The translations under genes and the position numbers were made by a program. This document shows, piece by piece, positions 35,493-45,725 of a stretch of DNA of 50,665 bases (the first letter of the stretch is position 1; each line of letters begins with the position of its first letter). The notes below the pieces were generated by a model that saw only the letters and a program-made list of their open reading frames with translations, searched no databases and was not told the origin of the DNA. The DNA is from Legionella sp. GTDB lineage: Bacteria; Pseudomonadota; Gammaproteobacteria; Legionellales; Legionellaceae. The stretch is from contig JACCWN010000124.1 of NCBI GenBank assembly GCA_013697625.1, positions 1 through 50,665 on the forward strand, given 5' to 3'.

Positions 35493-35702
35493 TTAATCTG
35501 GAGTTTTCTCTGTATTGGTAGTGCTAGTAGTAGAAGGCGTAGTAGAAGAAGCAGGGGTATTAGTAGAAGCAGGGGTAGAAGCAGGCGTGGTCACAGTAGT
35601 GTCACTTGTTACTTTCTTATCAGAAGTATCTTCTCCACAAGCTGTTAACATAAGTGCTAAAGTACCAGCAGCTGCAAGAATTGCTAAACGATTCATATTC
35701 AT
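35493..35702 (-). CDS. Small Thr/Ser/Pro-rich lipoprotein
   Basis: 69 residues. A signal peptide ends in a lipobox LTAC (Cys22), so the mature protein is a lipid-anchored tail of about 48 residues made almost wholly of Thr, Ser, Pro, Ala and Asn (PASTPASTNTPASSTTP). The start has a ggaga-type ribosome binding site. Such small lipoproteins are common in Legionella and other gammaproteobacteria, and many are outer-membrane attached. The function is unknown. Confidence 0.75.
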   Translation of the reverse strand: MNMNRLAILAAAGTLALMLTACGEDTSDKKVTSDTTVTTPASTPASTNTPASSTTPSTTSTTNTEKTPD

Positions 35703-35844
35703 TCTCCATTAATTATAATTTTTATTCCAAACATTTCAAGTGTAGCACCACATGAAAAAATTTTCTGTATTTATTAAAAATAAACTTTAAAAATGGTTAA
35801 AACAATCACAATGTGTCACTTAAACCCTAATTGCTATGTGTTTT

Positions 35845-38800
35845 CTATAGCATCTTACCCCCGCTTGAGCCGTGAACCACACTGTAATCACTTTGTGGTT
35901 TTTTTTCATCCAAAGGTTTTTCATGGCCTGTCTCAACAAAAAACCCAGATTTTGCTAATAAGAGATGGGGGTTATCCGATATGGGCGCAACCAAGGGAAA
36001 TTGAACATCAAAGTATGCAATGCCCGCCGGCAATCTTCTATAAAATTCTTCTTTAAAATTAGTGCAATGTTTTTGGAAAAGATACAAAACACGCGCTCCT
36101 GTTGAGCAGCCGTTTAATTGGCGGAACACTAGGCTGTCTGCGTCATATTTTAGTAAAAAAGAAAAAAGAAGGTTAATAAAACCCGAATTATTACCAAGTA
36201 TCTTCAAAATATGCGCATGTCCTGTTGGAAATTTTACCAGCTGATACATAAGCCATTCTTTCACTGGTAATTTCTTTGAATGACCTATGGTTAAATTGAA
36301 AACATTGAATTTTGCTAGGATGTCTTGTCTTTCTAAACTCTTTTTGAGCACTTCTTTTCCTTCCAAACTGAAGGTCAGTTTGAACACATTTGAGCTGTTT
36401 TTGTCTTCGCGTCTGTCCGTGCTTTTAAATAAAAGATCCGCTGGCATGGACTGAAATAAAGTCGTATTTTTCTCAAAGATGTTTAAGAGAATACTTACAC
36501 AACCATTGATAAGCAGGGTTTCAAATAGGGATAATGGGCTTTCTTGGGTTTTATAAAACACCGAGGCTTGAATGGTGAAGACCTTATTGATTCGTATTAT
36601 ATATTCAAAAAGGGCTATGCCCAAAGTTGCCAATCCATGCAAAGGGGTTAAATGTACGACATGACCTTCTATCATTTGGATGACTTCTTCACAAAGAATG
36701 GTTGCAGGTATTAATTGAGCATACTTAAGATGGTCTTTATGCATCAAAAAATCAGCAAATTGGGAAAACTTCTGAGGCGAAGATAAAAGATGCTGAAAAA
36801 AAGTCATCTCCAGAGGCTGGGATTTGATGTGAATTCTAAGTTTAAATAGTGAGATTAAAACATTAGGGGTGGCTTGACAGGTATCAAATAACTCTTTTAT
36901 CCGTTCAAAAGATAAATCATTAAAACAGGTTTCAAACAGCTTAGACAAACGTAAGTAAACTGGATAAGCGGTTTCACTATCTAAAAACCTAGCCTTAGCA
37001 TTGCAATCAATGTCAAAAATCGCTTGCAAAATTGGCATGCAACACATGCTTTGTATGTGTTTTTTTAGGGCTTCTTTTATAACCGTTACGAAGTATTTAT
37101 CCACTATCTCAGGTTTATTTTTAATTATTTCTCTTATAAAAAAAAGTCCGATGTCATGTTCAACCAACTTTTTAAGAGGGATGTAATCGTCTTGGTGCAA
37201 AAAACTCCTAACCGGCGTGAGGAGATGCGCTAAGCTTATTTTTTTATAAAACTGGGGCTTTGAAATACATAGTTCCAATAAAAGTCTGCAATGAGATTCT
37301 GTGTTGCAAAGGGAAGAAAATAAAGACAGGCCATTGTTGAGTTGATGAAACAGGCATTCTTCAGGCACGATTATCTTGGCTAAACGGTTTAAATAATACC
37401 AAAAGTAAAGACCTTTAGGGTGATTTAAAATAATCCAAATCGGGTAAAAAGGAATATCATTAACGCTAAGCTCAAGAGTTAAGACACCGCCCGTTAACTT
37501 TTTGGCATGCTCCGGATAGCGTTTTAAAAAATTTAAAAAAATGTCTACCTTAGATTCATCTTTAAAAATTTTAGCAATAAAGCAGGTGGACGTATCCTTT
37601 TCTATGCTTATTCCGAACAGATATAGCTCTAATTTTGGGTCCTCAAATAGTTTTTCTAAGTGGTCTTCAGTAAATCTATGTTCATAAAGATCAGAAACAT
37701 AGTCTTTTTCTTTTTGATTAACAACAAGCGATGCTTTTTTTGATTTCTTCAAAAGGGCCATAAATTTCTGACCCGATGGATGAAGGTTAAGCTGAGATCT
37801 TATGATGTGTTCAAAATCGTAAACGGGCAAATTAAAAGCCAGTTTGTACATGGATTTAGTATTGATATTCATCAGTTGTAATAAAAGACTGCAGCCCTCT
37901 TCACTTTGAGCCAAAGAAAAAAGCAGGCTGTCTTTGGGTTGTCTCAACATCAAAAAACTCAGGCATACATCCTTTGTTACTTGCTCTTTATTTTCTAGTT
38001 GACACAAATTTATGCACAGCCTAGGGTTCTTGAAAATGAGGTCAAGGATGAGCTCCACTTTTCCATCTTTATAAAGCGTTTCAAAAAAACCGTCTTCAAA
38101 CACATCCTCTTCCTCGAGAACAAATTCTGCTTGCGTGGCTATTAAGACATTCAATAGGTCGCTTGCGTGTTCAGCTAAGTAAGGCAAAGAGGTTTTAGAA
38201 TTGGCAACATTCCCATCCAGAGTATGCATGGTAGCTCTGGTTCTCATTAAGCCCTTTGTTAATTGCAAGCCATAAACGGCATTCTTTTTAATAAAGTGAA
38301 CCAAGCATTCTTTGCACCGAGGATTCTGTAAAATGGCAATGAAAAAGTTAATGGGCTCTTTATTTGGGGCTTGAGTAAAGTAGAATAAGAATAAAAGGTC
38401 CTGAAAAAAGTGAGAATGAAAGATTTGCCTTAGACCCTGCTCGCTTGGCATTTTTAAAAAGTCTTCAATAACATCATAACATTGCTTAAATAAACGCAGG
38501 CTGTGGTTTTCATACTTCATTCCAGGTTTTAATTGTTCTAATCTTCTTAATAGCCAAAGCCCTGCACTATCCTTACATAAGTCTTCTACTGCAAGCTTGT
38601 TATTAAAAACGGCCTTAATGAGTCCCTCATGATTTAAGAGAGGCGTCCTTTCTAAGATGACTTCTAGAAGCAGTCTGCCTTCAAAATTTCGTGAGAGATA
38701 ATAAATACTAATACGACCCAAATTGCCTTGACTTAAGGCTTCTACGGTTATACCCAAATACAGGGAAGGGTTGGCTTCCAATAATTGCGCAAAGGTAATA

Positions 38801-41247
38801 AAGCGCGTCATTAAACGGCAGAAAAGAGTAAAAACAGAAGAGTAATGATGGCCTGGATAAGTTTTAAAGAAGGCCTCTCTACCTATCTCTTTAAAAAAGT
38901 CCTCGTCTAAGTTTAAGACGTGAAGGCCACCCAAAAAACTGGCATTGAGCAACCAATACAATGGTGGCATGGCCTGATTGGATTCATCATAGGCGGCAGA
39001 ACATAAACGCCTACCAGTCAATTCCTTTTTAAATGAAGGATGAATTGTCAGGAAATTGAAAAAAGAGCCCCTTTTTTTATGATCCTCTAATATTTTTTGC
39101 AAGAGTGATTTACTATCCACTCCTGTTTTAAAAAGCAACGATTCAAATTCTTCATGTTGAAACAAGGCTTGAAAATCCTGGTCAGTGCATTTATTCCATA
39201 GGCGCTTTAAAAAGTCTTCAGTATTTTCTTTTGTCCGTTTTTGGGGGAGGTTTTTTTGCCTCTGGTTGTACTCCGTATCCCAGGATGCGACGGTATCAGC
39301 GGTTTCAGCTTGTGATTTCTTCGCCTCATTGAGAAGGATACTCGAAGCCTTCCCTCGATTGCCTTCATCATAAAACTGCCTGGCCTTCACTTCCCAGTCA
39401 CGAGCAGTAGATGCCTGATTCAAGTCCTCATCCAAGACCATTTGTTTTGGATCCCTAGGCAGCCCTTGTTTGATAGCCTTAAAAAGCGGTTCAAGTTTGG
39501 CACGTTTTTTTTGAACAAAAATCAGCTCTTTTTGCCCGCGAGTGATGGCAGTGATAAGGCTTGCAAAGCTTGTATTGTACCGTTCATTGCCATCTTTTTT
39601 ACTTTGTTTGCTGTTATGCTCTAAGATGTCAGAAATTTGAATCCAGAGAGGATCATCAAACAGGTCATGCAAAATCACTCGAAGAAATTCAAGTCCCTTG
39701 GCGTCTTTAATGCTTAAGACCATGGATGAGTCGCCATATAGACTGCGAACCTCTTCTAAATTTTTTTCTGAGGCGATGATCGCGGTGTGACTGTTTATGA
39801 CCAGAGAAGGGATGTCTTTTGGCATTTTCCAAACAAGTGTTCCAGGCTTTTGATTAATGGACGGGGCATCTTCAAGATTAAAGGTTTTTCCCAGCACCTT
39901 GGCTTGCAAACCCATCACATGATGGGCCAAGTCAGTCAGCACTTGTGGGCAACGAAAGCTACGTTTCAAGGTATAACGGGCTATATTTTTATAGGACAAT
40001 TTATCAAAATATTTTTCATTAGAGTGGCTGTCTAGTAGACGTTGTTCATAAGAGTTTAACCATAGGATTTGACCGTCTAAAGCCATAGCATCAATGGCTA
40101 GAAACTCTTCCAAGGTCAAGTCTTGGGTTTCATCCACAAGTGTAAGCCAATTTTTTTCTCTGTTTACCGACCCTGCAAAAAAATGTATTTCCTTGGCACA
40201 TGCGCTTTGACTGAAAACTTCAAAGGCTGTAAGCACAAATTGCCTTTGTTCTGTATCTTTAAAATGCGAGTTTAATCCTGGCGTAGAAAGGTAGGATTTG
40301 CCTAAGCCTGCGATGAGACGAAATTCTTCAAATATTATTTTCTCATCAAAGAATAGGTTGAAGTTTCTTGCTTCTTGTTGGGCTTTTAAACAATCTCTAT
40401 GGTGGTTTTGATAGGCTAACAACCAGGCTGTAAAGGGTTCTTTATGTTTGAAGGGGTTTTTTGTCTTTTTTCTTGGTTTGTCTAAACGTGGTTCAGTTTC
40501 TGCTGCCTCTTCCTCAATTGTTTTATTGAAAAATTCCTCGCTTGTTAGAAACTCGATACTAAGAGCGGGGTTTTCCAGCAGTTTTTCAGTTAATGGATTA
40601 GCCCAAAAGCACTCAGATGTTTTATTTATTAAGAAACCCGATTTCGTCACCCATACTAAACGCAGGGGCTTATCTTTGGTAGCCATAGGCGCGGCTTGCA
40701 GCGCCTTGTGTAAAAATAATTTAAGACCTACGCCAGTTTTTCCAGTACCTGGCTCTCCATGAATGATGGCAGGTAAGGGGGCGTGGAGGATTGATTGTTG
40801 TTCTTCGCTCAGCAAATAATATTTATTGTGGAAAAGCAGGTTTTCAAAAGCAAGCAATTCCCTTTTTGACTCCTGCGCACAAGGTTTTACCTCAATGTCC
40901 TCAAGGGCAAGAAAATCTGATTCAGTGATGGGGTCCTGAGGAAGAAAGCTACTGGCATAGGCTTTTAAGGAGGTCAAACTTAAAGAGCGCAATTCTTTAT
41001 CATAATCATGATTTAAGATTTCTTTGTATGCAATTAAAAACCTTTTTCCACCAATTTCTTCAGAAACGAAAGCAAGTCTATGCGTGTGGTTAGCCCGGGC
41101 AACTAAAATAGGAAACTGCTTAAATTGTTTTAACTGGGCCGATTTGTAGCGCCTTTCACTTAATTTATTTATTAAATTTGGATAAGTGCTTAAAAGTGCT
41201 GGATCTCCTAAAATCTGCTCTTCCCAATAGCCTATCTTATCTTGCAT
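35845..41247 (-). CDS. Giant SF1-helicase-like protein, 1800 aa
   Basis: The N-terminal 600 residues carry UvrD/Rep-type SF1A motifs in order: Walker A GEPGTGKT (K170), Walker B VDETQD (D372, E373), motif IV SFRCP (R432), motif V IKDAKGLEF (about 513-521) and motif VI TAITRGQKEL (R570). A lysine-rich insert (about 260-285) separates Walker A from B. The remaining 1200 residues are Leu/Lys/Phe-rich and alpha-helical, with no recognised domain and no signal peptide. The combination recalls eukaryotic TRANK1-like proteins rather than a DNA-repair helicase: motif Ia, III and accessory domains of UvrD are hard to find. It lies between recA and mutS genes but is convergent to neither's operon. Effector or phage-defence roles are both possible. 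Confidence 0.78.
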   Translation of the reverse strand: MQDKIGYWEEQILGDPALLSTYPNLINKLSERRYKSAQLKQFKQFPILVARANHTHRLAFVSEEIGGKRFLIAYKEILNHDYDKELRSLSLTSLKAYASSFLPQDPITESDFLALEDIEVKPCAQESKRELLAFENLLFHNKYYLLSEEQQSILHAPLPAIIHGEPGTGKTGVGLKLFLHKALQAAPMATKDKPLRLVWVTKSGFLINKTSECFWANPLTEKLLENPALSIEFLTSEEFFNKTIEEEAAETEPRLDKPRKKTKNPFKHKEPFTAWLLAYQNHHRDCLKAQQEARNFNLFFDEKIIFEEFRLIAGLGKSYLSTPGLNSHFKDTEQRQFVLTAFEVFSQSACAKEIHFFAGSVNREKNWLTLVDETQDLTLEEFLAIDAMALDGQILWLNSYEQRLLDSHSNEKYFDKLSYKNIARYTLKRSFRCPQVLTDLAHHVMGLQAKVLGKTFNLEDAPSINQKPGTLVWKMPKDIPSLVINSHTAIIASEKNLEEVRSLYGDSSMVLSIKDAKGLEFLRVILHDLFDDPLWIQISDILEHNSKQSKKDGNERYNTSFASLITAITRGQKELIFVQKKRAKLEPLFKAIKQGLPRDPKQMVLDEDLNQASTARDWEVKARQFYDEGNRGKASSILLNEAKKSQAETADTVASWDTEYNQRQKNLPQKRTKENTEDFLKRLWNKCTDQDFQALFQHEEFESLLFKTGVDSKSLLQKILEDHKKRGSFFNFLTIHPSFKKELTGRRLCSAAYDESNQAMPPLYWLLNASFLGGLHVLNLDEDFFKEIGREAFFKTYPGHHYSSVFTLFCRLMTRFITFAQLLEANPSLYLGITVEALSQGNLGRISIYYLSRNFEGRLLLEVILERTPLLNHEGLIKAVFNNKLAVEDLCKDSAGLWLLRRLEQLKPGMKYENHSLRLFKQCYDVIEDFLKMPSEQGLRQIFHSHFFQDLLFLFYFTQAPNKEPINFFIAILQNPRCKECLVHFIKKNAVYGLQLTKGLMRTRATMHTLDGNVANSKTSLPYLAEHASDLLNVLIATQAEFVLEEEDVFEDGFFETLYKDGKVELILDLIFKNPRLCINLCQLENKEQVTKDVCLSFLMLRQPKDSLLFSLAQSEEGCSLLLQLMNINTKSMYKLAFNLPVYDFEHIIRSQLNLHPSGQKFMALLKKSKKASLVVNQKEKDYVSDLYEHRFTEDHLEKLFEDPKLELYLFGISIEKDTSTCFIAKIFKDESKVDIFLNFLKRYPEHAKKLTGGVLTLELSVNDIPFYPIWIILNHPKGLYFWYYLNRLAKIIVPEECLFHQLNNGLSLFSSLCNTESHCRLLLELCISKPQFYKKISLAHLLTPVRSFLHQDDYIPLKKLVEHDIGLFFIREIIKNKPEIVDKYFVTVIKEALKKHIQSMCCMPILQAIFDIDCNAKARFLDSETAYPVYLRLSKLFETCFNDLSFERIKELFDTCQATPNVLISLFKLRIHIKSQPLEMTFFQHLLSSPQKFSQFADFLMHKDHLKYAQLIPATILCEEVIQMIEGHVVHLTPLHGLATLGIALFEYIIRINKVFTIQASVFYKTQESPLSLFETLLINGCVSILLNIFEKNTTLFQSMPADLLFKSTDRREDKNSSNVFKLTFSLEGKEVLKKSLERQDILAKFNVFNLTIGHSKKLPVKEWLMYQLVKFPTGHAHILKILGNNSGFINLLFSFLLKYDADSLVFRQLNGCSTGARVLYLFQKHCTNFKEEFYRRLPAGIAYFDVQFPLVAPISDNPHLLLAKSGFFVETGHEKPLDEKKPQSDYSVVHGSSGGKML

Positions 41248-41489
41248 AAAAAACCCTCTACAACTGTTGATGTCATTTAAATAACCTATCGAATAAGATG
41301 CGATGAGAACTGAAGGACATTAATATATCACAACTTGCTAAAAAATTCAGCATAGTAGTTTGTACCTATCTCATTGACCGTCGCATTCACATCGGTAAAA
41401 ATAACAACGGAGATCTGTTATTTAAGCGTACTGACTTATTAATGTTATTTTGTTATTATAAGGATAACTTTTATTTGAATCAAAGTTTC

Positions 41490-44036
41490 ATGACTCCAAA
41501 TCATACACCCATGATGCAGCAATATCTGCGCATCAAAGCAGACTATCCTAACCAATTGTTGTTTTATCGCATGGGTGATTTCTATGAGTTGTTTTTTGAA
41601 GATGCAAAGCAAGCAGCACAGTTATTAGATCTGACCTTGACCCATAGAGGTCAATCTTCAGGCAAGCCAATCCCAATGGCAGGCATTCCCTACCACGCCC
41701 TTGAAAATTATTTAGCAAGATTGATAAAAAAAGGGGAATCCTTAGCCATCTGTGAGCAAATAGGAGACCCCGCTACCTCTAAAGGGCCTGTCGAACGCCA
41801 AGTAACGCGTATAATTACCCCGGGCACGGTTACTGATGAAGCATTGTTAGATGCCAAGCAAGACACTGTTTTATTGGCTGTACATCAGCACAAACAAGGT
41901 TTTGGTCTGGCTTGGGTAGATTTAAGTGGCGGACGATTTCATTTATTGGAATTAAACAGCGAAGCTCAACTAACAGCCGAATTAGCCAGATTAAAGCCTG
42001 CTGAGGTTTTATTGCAAGAACATTCTTCTTTAGAAACGCACTGCAGTCATTTCCCTTTAAAAATGAGACCAGGTTGGGAATTTAACACACAGACTGCCAA
42101 CCAATTGTTATGCGAACAATTTTCAGTAACAAGCTTAAGCGCTTTGGGAGAACAACAAAACCACCCCTTATCCTTAATTGCCGCAGGCGCTTTGTTGACT
42201 TATCTATGCATCACCCAAAAACAAGCTTTGCCACATTTAAAGGCAATCACTTTTGAGCATTCAGAAGACTACCTACAACTTGATGCAGCCACTCAAAGAC
42301 ATTTAGAACTCTTTGAGAGTATTCAAGGTAAAAAAGAATATTGTTTGCTTGCATTGTTAGATAAAACTGCAACAAACATGGGCAGTCGTTTACTTAAACG
42401 CTGGCTTGGAAGGCCCCTTAAAAACATACAAGAGATTCAAGCACGTCAACAAGCCACCGCTGAATTCATCGAAAAACAACTTGATATGCCTATTCACCAA
42501 ACATTAACCCAAACCGGCGATGTGGAACGCATCCTTACACGCATCGCTCTCAAATCTGCACGGCCTCGTGATTTGATTGTGTTACGTACCACATTGGCGC
42601 GGCTACCAGAGCTTTGCCAGGCAATAGTAGACTGTAAAGCACCTTTGATAGTTCAGTTAAAGCAACAACTTCAGCCACAGCCAGAATTACAACACTTATT
42701 AGAGGTAGCTCTGGTTGAAAATCCACCCATGCTGGTTCGTGATGGCGGTGTGTTTGCCCGGGGTTTCGATGATGAGCTAGACGAATTAATCACCTTAAGC
42801 GCCAATGCCAATGATACTTTGGCACAACTTGAGCTTGAAGAAAAAAAGCGCACAGGTTTGTCTACTTTAAAATTTGGTTTTAATAATGTCCAAGGGTATT
42901 TTATAGAGCTGTCTAAAGTCCAGGCACAACTTGCGCCTCTTCATTATCAAAGAAAACAAACATTGAAGAATGTGGAACGTTATATCACACCAGAGTTAAA
43001 AGTATTTGAAGAAAAAGTATTGTCTGCCAATTCCAAAGCTTTGGCGCGTGAAAAATGGCTTTATGAAAATTTACTCGAAGAAATACAACAACATTTCAAT
43101 AGGGTAACCCAGCTTGCTCAAGGATTAGCCCAATTGGATGTGTTGGTCACACTAGCTGAACGTGCTCAAAGTTTGCGCTGGTGTTGCCCTGCGCTGGTAT
43201 CTACTCCTGGTATTTCAATCCAAGCTGGAAGACACCCAGTCATTGAACAAATTGTACAAGAGAAATTTATTGCCAATGATTTAATGCTGATACCAGAAAA
43301 AAATCTTCTATTGATTACAGGCCCCAACATGGGTGGAAAATCAACTTACATGCGACAAACTGCATTAATAGTCCTATTAGCACACATTGGCAGTTTTGTG
43401 CCAGCGAAAGCGGCGACTCTTGGGCCAATCGACAGGCTTTTTACACGCATTGGGGCCAGTGACGATTTGAGCGCTGGACGTTCTACGTTTATGGTAGAAA
43501 TGATTGAAACTGCACAAATTTTAAGGCAAGCCACTTCCCAAAGTTTGGTTTTAATAGATGAGATTGGGCGTGGAACCAGCACCTATGATGGCATGGCTTT
43601 GGCCTATGCTACCTGTCTGCATCTTGCAACCACCATCAAAGCCTATACCTTATTTTCAACACATTATTTCGAATTAACCACACTTGCTAACCAATGGGCC
43701 TGTATCCGTAACATCCATTTACAAGCCTCCTTAGAAAAGTCCGGCATCGTCTTCCTATATCAAGTGGAACCTGGACCTGCCAACCGAAGTTATGGATTAG
43801 AAGTGGCAAAGCTTGCAGGATTACCGCAAGCCGTATTAGCCATCGCTCACAAACAATTACATGAGATAAAAAACCAAATACAGGCCCCACCTATTGTGGA
43901 TAAACCTTATGAAAGTATCCACCCAATAGTGCAGATGATTGCGCACCTTGATCCGGATAGTTTAAACCCACGTGAGGCTCTGAATTTACTATATAAACTT
44001 AAAAATATGGAAAAAATGAATGTTACTATTGCTTAA
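41490..44036 (+). CDS. mutS: DNA mismatch repair protein MutS
   Basis: 848 residues from the ATG at 41490 (begins [13 protein letters not shown]), which fits E. coli MutS; the frame is open 16 codons further and a TTG at 41475 has AAGGA upstream. The mismatch-reading [11 protein letters not shown] (Phe-x-Glu) lies near the start. The C-terminal ABC-type ATPase has Walker [14 protein letters not shown], Walker [16 protein letters not shown] and the STHYFEL histidine. It recognises mismatches and recruits MutL. The C-terminal region is somewhat short. tamA follows after 9 bp. Confidence 0.96.
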   Translation: MTPNHTPMMQQYLRIKADYPNQLLFYRMGDFYELFFEDAKQAAQLLDLTLTHRGQSSGKPIPMAGIPYHALENYLARLIKKGESLAICEQIGDPATSKGPVERQVTRIITPGTVTDEALLDAKQDTVLLAVHQHKQGFGLAWVDLSGGRFHLLELNSEAQLTAELARLKPAEVLLQEHSSLETHCSHFPLKMRPGWEFNTQTANQLLCEQFSVTSLSALGEQQNHPLSLIAAGALLTYLCITQKQALPHLKAITFEHSEDYLQLDAATQRHLELFESIQGKKEYCLLALLDKTATNMGSRLLKRWLGRPLKNIQEIQARQQATAEFIEKQLDMPIHQTLTQTGDVERILTRIALKSARPRDLIVLRTTLARLPELCQAIVDCKAPLIVQLKQQLQPQPELQHLLEVALVENPPMLVRDGGVFARGFDDELDELITLSANANDTLAQLELEEKKRTGLSTLKFGFNNVQGYFIELSKVQAQLAPLHYQRKQTLKNVERYITPELKVFEEKVLSANSKALAREKWLYENLLEEIQQHFNRVTQLAQGLAQLDVLVTLAERAQSLRWCCPALVSTPGISIQAGRHPVIEQIVQEKFIANDLMLIPEKNLLLITGPNMGGKSTYMRQTALIVLLAHIGSFVPAKAATLGPIDRLFTRIGASDDLSAGRSTFMVEMIETAQILRQATSQSLVLIDEIGRGTSTYDGMALAYATCLHLATTIKAYTLFSTHYFELTTLANQWACIRNIHLQASLEKSGIVFLYQVEPGPANRSYGLEVAKLAGLPQAVLAIAHKQLHEIKNQIQAPPIVDKPYESIHPIVQMIAHLDPDSLNPREALNLLYKLKNMEKMNVTIA

Positions 44037-44045
44037 AACTTGCCT

Positions 44046-45725
44046 ATGAAAATTGTTATTGTTTTATTTTTTATTCTTACGAGTTGTTCCTTGTTCGCTG
44101 AGAGCCCACAGTTTGAACTGTCAGGTATCTCAGGCAAAGTGCAGGCCAATGTTAAAAAACGGCTACAAGAATTACAACAAAATAAAGCTTTGCATGATAC
44201 TGATGCCATGGAATTACGCCATCAAATCCTCAAGGCCATGCAACCATATGGGTATTTTCACCCTGAAATTACACTACAAACCAACAACAAAAAGCTCAAC
44301 ATCTCCATTAAAAAGGGACCTTCACTGCACCTAGCCACAGTGACAGCTCAGTTGATTGGGCCTGGATCAAACAATCCCAAATTGGTTGCCCTGGTTAATA
44401 ACATACCCCTTCAATCTGGGCATATCTTATCGATGAGAGATTACAATAAGGTTAAATTAAATTGGTTAAGTACTGCTGAAAACCTTGGATACTTGCATGC
44501 CAGCTTTAAAAAAGCTGAAATTTTTATTGATGAAGCAAACAACAGCGCCGACATCAGTTTGATTTTTGATACTGGACCCTTGTATTATTTTGGTCAGGTT
44601 CAATTTGATCCAACCTATATAAATCCAAAATTACTACATAAATTTGTGCCCTTTCATGCAGGCGATCCCTATTCTACTAAACAAATTTTGGAATTTAATA
44701 ATTATCTTTCTAACAATGGTTATTTTAATTCAGTGCTCATTAAACCGCTGATAACAGACTCACAGGAAGTTCCAATTCATGTACAATTACAACCTGTGAC
44801 GAAATATTCTTATACTTTAGGCGGTGGATATGGTACGGACACAGGCTTGCGAGGCCGAGCAGATCTACATGTCATTCCCGTGAATAAAAGTGGTCATTTA
44901 TTCAATGCATCAGCACAAGGCTCCTTCACTCAAAATGTACTCCAGGCCCAATATTTAGTACCTGGATTTAATCCTATGGTGGATCAGTATACATTGACCG
45001 GCAACTTTTCCAATTTGGATTATAACAGTGGTTACTCTAATGCCATCTTGGTGTCTTTGGCACAACAACATCATCAAGATTGGTTTCAACGCAACCTGTC
45101 TTTAAATGCTTTATATGAAGGATTTACCTACAATAATCAGCCCAACAGTTATCAATTTCTATTGTATCCAAAAGCAACTTTTACGCTAAGCCAAAGCCAA
45201 AATAAATTATTTTCACCAACAGGGTTTACCTTTAATGTGAATACTTTGGTTGCTAGTAAGCTTGCTTTATCTAGTATCGATATGGGACAGGTATCCCTGG
45301 ATGCCAAAGGGGCTTACATGTTTGACCCTTTGCGATTAAGGCTATATGGGCATTTGCTCCAAGGCCTTACTATAACCAAAGACATCAATAAAGTCCCATT
45401 GTCTTTAGCCCTGCTCCTTGGCGGTACAGAAAATTTAAAGGGCTATTCTTATAATTCTATAGGCCCTGGAAAAGTTATAAGTTACGGGGGATTTGAATTA
45501 CAGAAAGAAACAAAAAAAAATTGGTATATATTGGGATTTTTTGATGCTGGCTTCGTGGATGCTCCGAACATCAACAAACCACATTTGGATTTAGGGCTTG
45601 GCCTGATGTGGGTTTCCCCTATTGGCCCCATCAAAATAGGTGTGGCCCAGGCTATCAATAACCAATTTCAAAGGCTCAATGACACAAAACCTCGTCTTGT
45701 CATCAGCATGGGATCTGATTTATGA
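44046..45725 (+). CDS. tamA: TamA, outer-membrane assembly factor (Omp85 family)
   Basis: 559 residues from ATG at 44046 (a TTG two codons earlier is less likely). A signal peptide (MKIVIVLFFILTSCSLFA) precedes about three POTRA domains (about 25-255), then a 16-strand Omp85 barrel ending VISMGSDL. The lid-loop motif GGTENLKGYSYNSIGPG (about 463-479) matches the family's VRGY/RGF signature. Cys14 in LTSC could be a lipobox, but TamA is not normally a lipoprotein. TamA works with TamB to move phospholipids or assemble autotransporters. tamB starts inside its stop codon (ATGA). Confidence 0.93.
   Translation: MKIVIVLFFILTSCSLFAESPQFELSGISGKVQANVKKRLQELQQNKALHDTDAMELRHQILKAMQPYGYFHPEITLQTNNKKLNISIKKGPSLHLATVTAQLIGPGSNNPKLVALVNNIPLQSGHILSMRDYNKVKLNWLSTAENLGYLHASFKKAEIFIDEANNSADISLIFDTGPLYYFGQVQFDPTYINPKLLHKFVPFHAGDPYSTKQILEFNNYLSNNGYFNSVLIKPLITDSQEVPIHVQLQPVTKYSYTLGGGYGTDTGLRGRADLHVIPVNKSGHLFNASAQGSFTQNVLQAQYLVPGFNPMVDQYTLTGNFSNLDYNSGYSNAILVSLAQQHHQDWFQRNLSLNALYEGFTYNNQPNSYQFLLYPKATFTLSQSQNKLFSPTGFTFNVNTLVASKLALSSIDMGQVSLDAKGAYMFDPLRLRLYGHLLQGLTITKDINKVPLSLALLLGGTENLKGYSYNSIGPGKVISYGGFELQKETKKNWYILGFFDAGFVDAPNINKPHLDLGLGLMWVSPIGPIKIGVAQAINNQFQRLNDTKPRLVISMGSDL

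Noticed and set aside
35515..35712. Val-rich plus-strand frame opposite the small lipoprotein
   Set aside because: It is the complement of the Thr/Ser repeat codons; the lipoprotein frame has a lipobox, ribosome binding site and terminator.
44046..44100. TamA as a lipoprotein (LTSC at residues 11-14)
   Set aside because: Omp85 barrels normally use a plain signal peptide; the cysteine lies within the hydrophobic part and cleavage after LFA fits better.
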